Source: Acanthosoma haemorrhoidale (taxonomy: Eukaryota; Arthropoda; Insecta; Hemiptera; Acanthosomatidae). Taken from it: a DNA stretch of 64,000 bases. Position 1 is the first letter of the stretch, and every line of letters begins with the position of its first letter. The position numbers were made by a program, and so were the translations under genes. Positions 52,276 to 62,660 of this stretch are shown piece by piece. The stretch is from assembly GCA_930367205.1 (NCBI GenBank), contig OV884011.1:125879910-125943909 (forward strand). The letters run 5' to 3'. The notes under the pieces are model-generated. The model did no database searches. It saw only the letters and a program-made list of their open reading frames with translations, and was not told the DNA's origin.

Positions 52276-53304
52276 CTAGCCTGCACGCATGCAGTTTACA
52301 CACCGAGGGTTCGTCGCCAATCTCTGACAGGCTGCCATATGATGACCTTCTTCTCCGCAATGTCTGCACGTGACGTCTTCTCGACATATCTTCCCGATAT
52401 GTCCTATACGGTGACATTTATAACACCTGCTTGTCTGCAGGTGCTCTCGAACTCTGCAGCACCTATATCCACAGTATAGGGAACCCTTGCGCATGATCTT
52501 CTGATAGATTCCGGGTTCAACTTCTATGACCCACTTAACCCATGGTACCGACTTGTTTCGTAATTGGTAAGTCGGATTGAAGTACTTGATAATGTCCTCT
52601 TCCTGTACCTCCGTGAAGAACTCCTCCTGATTTCTCTTCCATACGTCTAGCGCCACTTGCTCAGCAGTGAGGTCCTCTTCAATGTTCGCCAGCTCCTAGC
52701 ACGGCCGCCGTAGTCCACTTCCTTCCTGGATCGTGTATCCGTTCGTCGGGAGATCTTTGATGCTTCTCATCTTCTCTTCGTGCGCAGAGTCGTGTAGTTG
52801 GATGAAGAAGGAGTTTCCCCTCCGCTGCAACGTCGTCACCCTGAGGCTCCGATCTTCCTTCTCGAGGCAGTCCTGAAGATCTTTCCGCAGTTCAAGCTGT
52901 CGCAGCTTTAGCTTCTCTTCCGAGGGCACGATTTGGACAATGTGAGCCTTTTCTGCTTTCTTCTGCTTCTTCGGCTGGGTCCTCTCCATCTGCCGATCCG
53001 GCTGCTGCCGGAGGGGTCGCTGGTGCCGTTGCTGCGGATGCTGCTGCTGTTGATGCTGCTGCCGCGGCTGGTGTTGCTGCTGCTGCCACTGCCACTGCTG
53101 GTGTTGTTGTTGCTGCTGCTGCCACTGCCACTGCTGGTGTTGTTGTTGCTGCTGCTGCTGCTGCTGCCGGTTCTTCTTCTGGTCACCTCGTCTCACCACC
53201 TCAGTCCAGTTGGTGGTATCCGTACCACCTGGCAGCCATAAACTTAGCGACCCTTTTAGTGCCTCTCTACCAGCGACGAGGCAGGTGTGCGCGGGTACCG
53301 CCAC
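52276..53304 (-). CDS. R1-like non-LTR retrotransposon ORF1 (gag) with one internal stop
   Basis: A single minus-strand frame of 343 codons interrupted only by TAG at 52698-52696. The N-terminal third is Gln-rich with repeats of HQQWQWQQQQ (about 53160-53030) and a basic segment. A charged helical part follows (KLKLRQLELRKDLQDCLEKE). After the TAG come VPWVKWVIEVEPGIYQKIM and YCGYRCCRVREHLQTSRCY, then CCHC knuckles CYKCHRIGHIGKIC and CRHCGEEGHHMAAC and the first half of a third (CVNC). The WVIEVEP...CRVREH block plus tandem knuckles is typical of ORF1 in R1/I-group elements. No endonuclease or RT follows, and the third knuckle is cut off by a stop. It binds RNA if expressed (family knowledge). 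Confidence 0.78.
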
Positions 53305-53353
53305 CGAATTAGACCCTCGCCGCCTCCCGGCAGGAAGGGGAAACGATATTTAA

Positions 53354-53374
53354 TTCAGGGCTTCTGGCCCTGAA
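53354..53374 (+). other. GC-rich hairpin in LTR leader region, copy 1
   Basis: An 8-bp stem formed by TTCAGGGC and GCCCTGAA with loop TTCTG. It is related to the hairpin at 21803-21822. Confidence 0.75.
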
Positions 53375-53510
53375 AATCAGTATCTCCTCATCCCCCTCTG
53401 AGTCCCTCATCCGTCTCCTAGTCTCCCTCGCGGAGTCTCCTCGTGAGTCTCTTAGTCTCTCCTCATCCGCCTCTGGGTCTATCGCGGCCTTTACTCGGTG
53501 ACGCCTTACG

Positions 53511-53529
53511 CCAGGGCTCCTGGCCCTGG
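53511..53529 (+). other. GC-rich hairpin in LTR leader region, copy 2
   Basis: CCAGGGC, loop TCCTG, GCCCTGG: a 7-bp perfect stem about 155 bp after copy 1. The surrounding sequence is duplicated too (TCAGT..CTCCTCA..CCTCTGAGTC). Confidence 0.8.
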
Positions 53530-53831
53530 AAGTCAGTCTCTCAGTCTCCTCACCCGCCTCTGAGTCTCTCACCCGTCTTTCAGTCTCCTTGCAGACTCTG
53601 TGGCGCCCTTAGCTTCCGCCCGAGCTCTGGAAACTTGACTTATTCTTTATGAAACCTCTGTACCTCTTCTCTTGAGCATAGTGCATTGTCGGGGCACATA
53701 CCTATCATAAAATGGAGTCAGATAGTAACGCCGTCCTGGAACGATTATCCAGGTTATTAACTCGAACAATCCGCACTTGTCACCAGGGTTAGGGTGATCA
53801 GGCACCTCCCTAGTGACAATCCGACAATAAC

Positions 53832-54252
53832 ATTTATATATATTCCTTTCCTCAGCTCTCTTGTCATTCCTTCTTCCTCAAACCTGCTAACAGTTCCTTT
53901 TTCGTCCTCTTCTACGTGTAGAGATGATTAACTAATTATTTGCTCATTTCTCCAATGGCATTCTGGTTACCTGGCCGGTCATACTAATATTTTTTCTGCT
54001 GTGGTTTACAAACTTTACTGAGCGTGGGCCCATGGATTTTTTTAAAGGTCTAGTGGCTTAAGGAAGTTTTTAAAGGTCTAGTGGCCGGCATTGACTTCCG
54101 TAAAACTGTAGAGCATGTAATGAAATATTTCATTTTTTTATTCATATTAATTGAAAGTGTTGCGATGTTCTCAATAAAGGGTCTCTATGATTTTACTAAT
54201 TACTCCCACTTAATCTATTGCCTCAGTTTTATAGAACTGTTATTATTACTAA
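53832..54252. other. Intergenic sequence with a 19-bp direct repeat
   Basis: TTTTTAAAGGTCTAGTGGC occurs at about 54039-54057 and again at about 54067-54085. Nothing else was recognised. Confidence 0.5.
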
Positions 54253-54388
54253 ACACATTCAAATTCTACATTCAAATACCCTATATCCTTCTCATACATC
54301 CTTCAAATGGGGGACTCCCCTTAGTGAAAGGCACTCATTAGCCAAAAATAATTTTCCCACATCCTATTTTATAAGTTTGAGAGCTAAG

Positions 54389-54420
<32 letters not shown>

Positions 54421-54429
54421 ACATTCAAA
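54253..54429 (+). mobile_element. 5'-truncated retroposon with A tail and target duplication
   Basis: The body 54264-54418 matches 4621-4767 and ends in a run of about 29 A. ACACATTCAAA flanks it at 54253-54263 and 54419-54429. It is non-coding; the parent element is unknown. Confidence 0.8.
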
Positions 54430-54611
54430 AGCAGTTTCTATATTTATTGGCACTTTACATGGAAATTTTAACCACGGTCATAGCTATTTTAAATAAATAT
54501 TTGAAAAAAAATTGTTATTGATCTGCTTTAATGTTTTTTTTGTATTTATTATTCCACCTAACCCCGAACATACTATACATATTCATACATTTCAATAACG
54601 AGGAAGTTATG

Positions 54612-54928
54612 GGACGTCTACCCTTTGATACCGAGTGTGAATTCGTGGTCATTCCAAGCCACATAAACTACCTATAAACCTACCCTGTTCCTCTTCTCCT
54701 GAACATAATCCACTGTCGGGGCACACCTTTCAAGATCTTATGGAGTCAGATCAAAACGAATTAGGCTGCCCGCCGACTAGACCGCCAGCCAGGGTGAAAG
54801 ACCACAGGCCCACCCGCCTTATCTCTTTCTTGGCGCTCGCCGGACGGCGGCTGGAGGTTGTAGCGACCCTAGCCCGCGGCGGGCGTCTCCTCCCCACTTT
54901 ACGGATATTCGACAATCTTGACCCGACA
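54612..54928 (+). mobile_element. LTR 3' fragment of the 19854-type family
   Basis: It matches the last approximately 310 bp of the LTR at 19854-20989 from CTACCCTT through GAGTGTGAATTCGTGGTCAT, CTGTCGGGGCACACC and ATGGAGTCAGATCAAAACGA (54740) to the terminal ACCCGACA. The 5' part of the LTR is missing. Confidence 0.8.
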
Positions 54929-54929
54929 A

Positions 54930-57748
54930 GGGCATTCTACGAAATTAACATACAGACTAACAACTCTATGTAAAACATGGTATGACTAAAAATTATGAAC
55001 AAGGTTTTAATAACTAAAGTATTATTACAGTTCAATAAAAAATTACAACTTAATCAGGTGACGAGATTTTTAATTTAATGCCCTAATCTACGTGGTCGAA
55101 AAATGTTTATTTTTATTTCCAATTAATTGGCAACTCTTAATTACGTTTTATAGAGATGTAAATATTTTTCATGTCGTTGAGTTATTGGATTAATTGTAAT
55201 ATCGATATTAAACAGCAGGCAGAAAGAGTTCCGCTTTTGATAAAAAATCAATAAAATTGCTTCGTTGTTCCCTGCCCTGATTAGGAATATGTCCGTGGTT
55301 CCTGTTTTTATTTAGTATCGCACCTCCGTTGGCCCTGAAGGTAGAATTATTTTAGCTGCGCGGCTAGTCTTTAAGTGAGTGTCGTACGCTCTACTAAGAT
55401 GGTAGAAAACCTAGCAGTTTGGACATGATACCTATTATAAATTAACTTACTAAACCTTTATTGGCGATGTTTTTATCACTTGATATTTATTTACTAGAAA
55501 GTTTTTACCACTGTAGAATGACAGATTGAGCAAAGCTCTGCCGGAACTGGACCTAATGGATGGTGGTATTTGGCAATAGCCTTCCATTATTGGTTGGGTG
55601 GGTTATCCACTGTATAATCAAGGTTCTGTTCAAGTGTGCCTTTTTACTTGCTATCATGTGGCTTTATCGTATATACGGAGAGTTGTATGACTGTCTGTAT
55701 GCATCATGATGGTGACTATTTTATATGAACCGATACAGTTTGATTGCTAACCATTTAATTCATGGGACAACTTTGCTCTTTAGTTAACCAACAAATGAGA
55801 AAAGTAACCATCGTGCTAAGAAGAAAATATGGGTATTTTTTGTTAAACTAAGGCTTTCTTATTTGCTTGTTTAAACATTAGCTTATTTAAAAAAAATTTA
55901 TGGTTGATATGCACACATTTATTATCTGCTGTTGTGTCGCAAATATTTGCATTACATTTTGGAAGAATTGCAACATACGTTGTATTTTTTGTATATAGGT
56001 ATGTCAACATGATCCTGATTACAACTTGATGAATTATAAATTTCAGAAATGTGATCATCACATAATTATTTTATGAATAATTTCTTATTTTGTCTGAGAA
56101 AGATATTTTATTTCAAATCTAATTATACAAGGAAGGGAGGCTACTCGAAAACAATGAGTATACATGTCAGGGCATCAAATTATACATACAAAACATAGAA
56201 ATGTGTCAAGCCTTACAAAAAAATTATAATCCCTATTGACGATGATCGTTCTATGATAGAGTGTTTATTTATCTATTTATCAGCTCTGCAATCCTCTTCT
56301 TCACGGCGGTAGCAAGGAAAATGTTATTGGAACTCTTATTCAGTTTATGAGTTGAAGTTGCTAACTTTACTATATTAGCCACAGAGGGACTACTTACCTC
56401 ACTTAATATGTTATTTAGATAATATCAAAACTAGCAATCTCCTCATTTTCGGGGAACTCTATGGAACGGACGAATTGCTTGAAGTGAAAAATAAAATCAT
56501 CGTTTTGGACATTACAAACGCCACTCCCCCCTCCAAAAAAAAAAAAAAAAAATGAGAAAGTGTTTTGACTCCTTCACTTGATAACAAATTTAAATGAATA
56601 AATTTTACATTTATTATAATTACCCACAAAGTGGATTGTACTTGTTTTTTTAACTTATTTATTTATAACTCTAATAATAAAATTAATAAATTAATTATGT
56701 TAATCGATATCTTAATTAGACCTTTTTGTATTTCATAAGCTATTAACCTAATGTAAGTGTTTAGTGCGTCAAATGAATTATTTCCGCATTTTCAGTTTTA
56801 ATTTCTTGCTTGCGGTTGCTAGTCTTATGTTAGAAAGTATATTATCCGTTTATACTACTTGCATAACCACTCGCTATAATGCTGTTATGAAAACATGATT
56901 GGGTTGCACTTAGCTTTTTTCCTGCTTTGTTGTGCTGGAATTAAAATGCATATTTCAGCTAACCCACCCGGATGTGAACTAACTAAAATAAAATCAATGC
57001 AAGTCAATGTGAATGAGTAATTGTATAGTATGCTGATGCAAAGTAACCATTTAATTTTAATTCTTGGGGATAAAATAACTTATGGGTCGCCTAGTGATCT
57101 AAACTATTATGGAGCCTCTAACCACGCAGTTTTTTTTACATGGCACCCAAAATAAATCCATTCATGGAGTGAATTACCAAATGTATTTAAGGTTATTTTG
57201 TATATTTACAAATAGTATTATTAATCGTACATAATGCAAATCAACTAATTTGATGTGTTTATAGTTATTTTCGAGTTACATGTAAGTTTATTGTGTGCTA
57301 TGTATACATTTTTGAAATATTTAGAACAATACTACCCAAAATAACATAAACTTACATATCGATGCTAATATAATATATTGGTAACCCCTAAGAGATAATT
57401 TCACTGAAATACGTTCATTTAACGGGTTTTAACATAGAACTTGTAGTATGGATTATCTAATAGTTTTGTTCGAAAGATGATATTTAAAAAATCATTTATT
57501 TGTAACTGTTGAAGTTATTTGAGTTTTTTCTGTGAACTCATTAATTGGAGAAATGGGAAACACATTTTGCTAATAATAAATAATGTTTGGTATGATCTGT
57601 TTTTATGTTGTAAACAAATATATAATTAAATAATAGAACAATAGAATACCACATGAACTAAGCCACAAATAATTACGTAAATAAATACGTTCGCGGTATT
57701 TTTTTTTCAACTTATACTCTAAAAACAAATGTGACAATTCCGTAGTAT
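54930..57748. other. Gene-poor AT-rich sequence
   Basis: No coding or repeat feature recognised apart from an A run (about 56534-56552). A 72-codon minus frame near 55.9 kb has no motif. Confidence 0.45.
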
Positions 57749-57749
57749 A

Positions 57750-58690
57750 CACTGATGGACAAATTTAACGCAACACTGAACCTTTATTAGTTAAAATTAA
57801 ATAAATTATCTTCCGCTTTTATTTTGATTACTTATTGATATTTAGGTGATATCAGTGTAAATATAAACCGTTAATAATGCTTTGTTTACTCTTAAATCCC
57901 TTTTTCACAACAGCAGGATTTGATCCATCCAATATACACATCTTAAAATTTCTTTCTCACTCATTCTTTCTCTTTATAAACATTTTTAATTTTGTTCAAT
58001 GGCCCTAGTAAGGCATTTAAGTGAATAAGATTGCGTTAGGGATGTGACATTGGTAGAGGAAGGATACAGCCAGCGCAAAGTCGCCAGGGGACTGGGTGTG
58101 TATTACTCTTCCATGAGCAGGGATTTAGGGAGACAGAGCGTCCACCAAGAGGAAAGGGACAGGGTTGGCCTGGATGCACAGCAAGAAAGCGACGATAGGT
58201 ACATTCGGCGACTGTTTTTGCGGAACCGGAGAATCACTTAAAATGAGATAAAAAGTTCATAAGGCACGTCAGAAATGTTTCCATTTCCAGCTGGACTGCA
58301 AGATGGAGGTTTAATTAACATAACCTGAAGGTTCCACATCCTGCCCGTGGACCTCTACTTACCACTGCTCACGAAATGGCCAGGCTTCAGTTTGCACGTG
58401 AACAATAAACTAATTGTGCTTAGATACTGGAAGAGAGTTCTGTTTACAAATGATGTGAGAATCGGTCTCAAGTCTTCAAATGGCCGTAATTTTACATGGA
58501 GACGGCAAGGAGAGAAGTACGCGCTGTGCTATATGGTTTTCCAGTGGAAATTTGTGGTGGGTGGTTCATGCATGTTCTGGAGTGGCATTTCCTCAGGACT
58601 CCGTTGAAAATCTCTTCCAATAAATGCCAAGGAGTTTAAGAGATGTGATTCGTGACAGGGGCGAAAATACCTGTTATTGGGTACGTTTTC
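57750..58690 (+). mobile_element. Tc1-like transposon relic
   Basis: The left terminus CACTGATGGACAAATTTAAC follows TA at 57748-57749, as in Tc1/mariner elements. The transposase remnant begins with an HTH-like VTLVEEGYSQRKVARGLGVY (58047-58105). It later includes a DDE-region block WKRVLFTNDVRIGLKSSNG (about 58428-58485), in which the usual Asp after FT is Asn, and VVGGSCMFWSGIS (about 58555-58595). Stops and frameshifts break it at about 58030, 58241 and 58605, and no right terminal repeat is found. Confidence 0.8.
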
Positions 58691-59152
58691 CGTAAAAATA
58701 TATTTTCCAAGTTTATCTTTAATTTACAATAGTTTTTCTTACTCATTATGCTAACCAAACTAGCAGTGACTTCAGTGAGCAATGGCATGTGCCAGGGGCA
58801 ATTAATGTGTTTGTAAATGTAATTTCTGGTTTTTACATATTTTATTATTTAGTTAGATGAGAATATTATTATTAGTCTGTTTTTGAATTAGTTATTGCTT
58901 GGGGGATCAAGTTTTCCGAATTTTGTCGAATCACCTGCATAATAAAATATTTTCTTATTATTATTAGGTCAAATATTTAGAAAACTATGGAAACAAGTAA
59001 TATATTGTAATATCTCTGTGCAATCAACCTACACTAATCCCTCAAATGTGTTTCTCATTATGTATTTTTATTGCTTAATTTAATATTTGAACCGATAATA
59101 TATGCATTCTTTACCAGTTAGCTTGAGTAATTGTATAAATATTTACCAAGTT

Positions 59153-59461
59153 TTATTGTAGTAAAATGGATTTGATCCTGAGTCTGAGAGATCTGAGTCT
59201 AGACCAAACTCCATCGGGAGAAGGAGGCTGGGTCCTCGTATAATCGATACTTTCTAGCCACCCAGACAAAATAATTCGGCGCGAAGTCAGCTGGTGATTC
59301 ATCTGAAATTTTATTTTTGGCATTTTTAGTGGTCTTTGAAGGTGATCTAATTTACTAGAATCGTTTTCATCACTTGTACAAATCTTCTTTAAAGAACCAA
59401 TGCAACAAGGATTATTAGCCAAGTTTGATTTTTGTTCTGTTAAGATCAAATTCTCTTTAAA
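59153..59461 (-). CDS. Possible terminal exon of an unknown gene
   Basis: A minus-strand frame stays open for over 100 codons in AT-rich sequence and is preceded by a pyrimidine-rich TTTTTTTTTTAAAG acceptor-like site. It ends DGVWSRLRSLRLRIKSILLQ then TAA, where the stop overlaps an AATAAA. The peptide contains CCIGSLKKICTSDENDSSK and SWLES-like segments but no domain I know. No partner exon was identified; it may be chance. Confidence 0.25.
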   Translation of the reverse strand, partial: FKENLILTEQKSNLANNPCCIGSLKKICTSDENDSSKLDHLQRPLKMPKIKFQMNHQLTSRRIILSGWLESIDYTRTQPPSPDGVWSRLRSLRLRIKSILLQ

Positions 59462-59509
59462 AAAAAAATACCTCTCCACACATTGCTTCCGTCTTACCAA
59501 TAAAGGTAC

Positions 59510-61757
59510 TTAAAGTGTGCTGCATAAAAAAAAAAATATTATAGTTTAATTTTGAATGTTTCTGCTTCCTTGACAAACAACCAAACAAAGCATGATCTCA
59601 TGCTTAAAAAGTCATCTGTAATGTCATACCAAATGGAACTGTCTCACGTTTCCGGATCCATCCAACCAATCCACTGTCGAATCTATCTAGCTAATTGTCA
59701 TTTCCATGACTATCGCGAAGAATTACCTCAAAGTTTGAAATATAGGCAATACATGCAAATATAGGCAATTTTGTCTCCTTGATAACTGTATGTGGAACAT
59801 TCTTAAATTATTGAAACCTCGAGACATTCAGTCAGTAATCTTTTCTTACACTCAAAAACACACAAGTTAAAAATGGCTCCCGGGAAAAAACACACCTTGC
59901 TTAAAAAAAAAAATTAATAACAATTCTGCAGTAGTTAGAATTTGACATTACTTTAGCTGGAAAAAAAATTATTTTATCACTCAATCACACTAACGTACTG
60001 TTACTGTGAATCAAGGACTTGTGAGTCATAAAAATATATAATCTTACGTTCTTCTCATGTTCAAGCTTCGCATTTTGAATTTGATTTAACTCGCTCTTCC
60101 TCCGCACGATTTTTTAAACTATTTAGTCCTTTGTGAATTGTGGAGTCTGCTCTATTAATTTTAACGCTTAAACAAGAAATGAAAAAGTATAGGCACCAAA
60201 TGAGCTGATGGAGGAACCGATGTTACCTACAGCACATTCGACTAATGACACAGGACCCAAAACACTAGCTGATGACACGGATTATAGAAACAGTACTTAA
60301 GGAAAATAATCGCGTATTAGCTTAGATTGTGCTAACCCACAAGTATAATCCATCAATGAGACTTGTTTGATATTTTTATTTATTAAAGACCTTCAACTCA
60401 AATATAATTTCTAATATATTTTTTAAAAAATAATGTTTTGGGAATCGCTTCTCCTGGTCAACTATAGGTGTTTTTTTTTAACGGTTTAGCTATTTATTTT
60501 TTGGTGAAAAGTCGTCGTTTCACAAGCATTTAATAAATATTTAAAACAAACCCGGAGTCTGGTACCATTTATCCCGTATACATACCTTATGCCCCTACCC
60601 GTACCATATACGACCTGATATGAATAAACTAAAAACTAAAAATAACGAAAAAAAAACGCCTGAAATAACGTGCATGTATGTAGTTGATTTCTTCACCGAT
60701 TTGGACGGCCACCCACAGGGGAGGCGTACATAGTCAGTTAATAGTAGTCCTTTGTACATTTGCACATCGAGTATGATGCCGCTGTGTTTACTCGGTCCGG
60801 TGCCAACAGTTTAAATATATTCAGCAAACATTGAATGAGCAGTGAATGTGAGTGGCTTGTATGCCATTGCGCAGGTAAAATAACAAAGAGCTACAACTAC
60901 TGATGGAGTAAAGGTTTAACAAAAATAATGTTTTGAGAGATTTTAATTCTTTCAACCTCTATGTCTGTCGGCCCCTGATTCGATCTAAAGACAATAATAA
61001 TACATTTATAATATTAGGACTATTTCCCTTATAAAAATTTACTTTTCTTAAAATAAATTATTGGCTGAAACTATTAGTCTGTATGGTAATTTTACGATCA
61101 ATGAAAATAAAATTTCAAAACAATAAAAAGAATGGATATGTATGTGTAAAGAATTATAAAGGAAACGTTGTTTTTTGCACGAATACTCCGAAGATGCTCA
61201 GATTAAAAGCAAGTCCAATTATAAAAAATGAAGGAATGAATTTAGCCAATTATTTGTTTTTACAATAAATTAAAATCGTTTTCGTATCCGTAACCTGAAT
61301 TACATGAAATTATTTTCAATTGTACACCTGTATAGTCTGGCACAAATACGCCTGTAAACTTGTATGAAACTTATTTTTATTCTTTTGTCGGTAAAGTGAT
61401 TACCCAAAATTATTTGGCGCTAAAATAATATATTTAAATTTTATTTTTGGAGTAGTTAACCTCTATCAGATCTGATGTGATAATGGTTCCTTTATTTAAT
61501 ACTAATTTCAATTTTTGAAAACCATAGTTGAACTTGTTAGCGAGTGAGTTCACTTGCACCAGAATGGAATGATTTCAATTCACATCTGGAACGTTATGTC
61601 TTGATGGGTCCACGCAATAAATTCCATATTCTAAAATAAAATAAAAAACGACTTGTGCTCCAGGTTTCCCTAGATTGTCTGCCTCGCCGATTACGCTTCT
61701 ACCCGATATGTGAGGAAAATACGCGACCGTTGAAATAAATAAAATCTTGAAATATAT
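59510..61757. other. Intergenic sequence without recognised genes
   Basis: AT-rich, with several A/T homopolymers. No motif-bearing frame. Confidence 0.45.
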
Positions 61758-61760
61758 GCT

Positions 61761-62660
61761 GTGCCAGAGCCACCCTCTACCACCAGAGCGAGGTTGGCGC
61801 ATATTGGTGTTACTGCGTACTCTTTTCGGCCCTTTCATAAGGGGGTCAGGCTGTTTTTCGATAGCGAGACTGATCGACAAAAAACAATATCTGCCCTGAA
61901 AAAAGAGAACACTCCACACCACACCTATGCCCCAAGAGGTGGCCAAAGGTTAAAAAAGTTCTTAATTATGGGCATCGATGTAAGTGAGGATATCACAATA
62001 ATAACAGAAACTTTAAAAACTGCCCCGGGGGTATTGGATGTCTGGCGCCTCCGAAAGACGGACTCCCATGGCATGAAAACCGAGATCTCACCGATCTTAG
62101 TAACGGTGGCGCCGACTACAAAAATAGAGGACCTTCGGAAAATTCGAAGTATAAATTATGTCCTTTTTAGGGTAGTACCCTATATACAACAAAAGGGCAT
62201 GCCACAATGCCACAGGTGCCAGGAGTTTGGTCACACTAAAAACCACTGTGGCCAAAAAGTCGTCTGTGTACGTTGCTCGCAAGAACACGCATCAGCTCAA
62301 TGTGACAAGGCACAAGAAGCAAAGTGCTCCAACTGTGGGGGACCTCACGTAGCCTCGTACAGAGCGTGCCCCTACCGTGTAAAGCTACAAGACGCCGCGG
62401 ACCAGAAGAAGAAGCAGAAGCAGACGGGGAAAGCGCCGCCAGTCCACCAACGCCAGCAGCCTAGGAGCAGTAACCAACAGCCGCCCACCACCACACCGAA
62501 CTTCACAGCAGGAGCGACGTACGCAGAAGTCGCCTCTGCAACGTCATCAAGACGTGACACCCCTGGCCTTCCGCCCTGGTTCTCGATTCTTGAGACCATG
62601 ATCAGGGAATTTATGTCCGGACTACAGACCGTATTTGCTCAATTGGCACGCCATGGGTAA
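61761..62660 (+). CDS. Jockey ORF1 (gag-like, zinc-knuckle RNA-binding protein), N-terminally truncated
   Basis: The element's reading frame enters at about 61761 without a genuine Met; the family's own start is upstream in copy C. Segments in order: STTRARLAHIGVTAYSFRPF; an RNA-recognition-like region (VSEDITIITETLKTAPGVLD; APTTKIEDLRKIRSINYVLF); then three zinc knuckles (CHRCQEFGHTKNHC, CVRCSQEHASAQC, CSNCGGPHVASYRAC) at about 62208-62370. A basic Lys/Gln-rich linker and a C-terminal helix (FSILETMIREFMSG) follow. The product coats the element RNA in Jockey-clade elements. Its stop overlaps the ORF2 start in ATGGGTAA. Confidence 0.88.
   Translation: MPEPPSTTRARLAHIGVTAYSFRPFHKGVRLFFDSETDRQKTISALKKENTPHHTYAPRGGQRLKKFLIMGIDVSEDITIITETLKTAPGVLDVWRLRKTDSHGMKTEISPILVTVAPTTKIEDLRKIRSINYVLFRVVPYIQQKGMPQCHRCQEFGHTKNHCGQKVVCVRCSQEHASAQCDKAQEAKCSNCGGPHVASYRACPYRVKLQDAADQKKKQKQTGKAPPVHQRQQPRSSNQQPPTTTPNFTAGATYAEVASATSSRRDTPGLPPWFSILETMIREFMSGLQTVFAQLARHG

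Larger units (their letters stand above)
50728..53826 (+). mobile_element. LTR-bounded unit of 3099 bp with ATAAC target duplication and an internal antisense insert
   Basis: The left end TGTAGCGACCGCTAACTACA and the right end GTGACAATCCGACA match the LTR family at 14857, 16299 and 22288. ATAAC flanks both sides (50723-50727 and 53827-53831), so the ends came from one integration. The left approximately 370 bp aligns with the U3 of relatives (TCACCCTATAC, GTTTAGCAATAAA). The right approximately 500 bp aligns with R/U5 (two GC hairpins, CTTGACTTATTCTTTATGAA, GTCGGGGCACATACCTATCA, ATGGAGTCAGAT at 53712). The middle (about 51.1-53.33 kb) is GC-rich, contains a repeat/hairpin array and an antisense R1-like gag frame, and is absent from the other LTRs. 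It is either a solo LTR with a nested insertion or an LTR variant that acquired this segment. Confidence 0.82.

Noticed and set aside
50728..53826. Complete LTR retrotransposon with two LTRs
   Set aside because: Only one left-end and one right-end LTR portion are present, with no pol; the ends behave as a single LTR.
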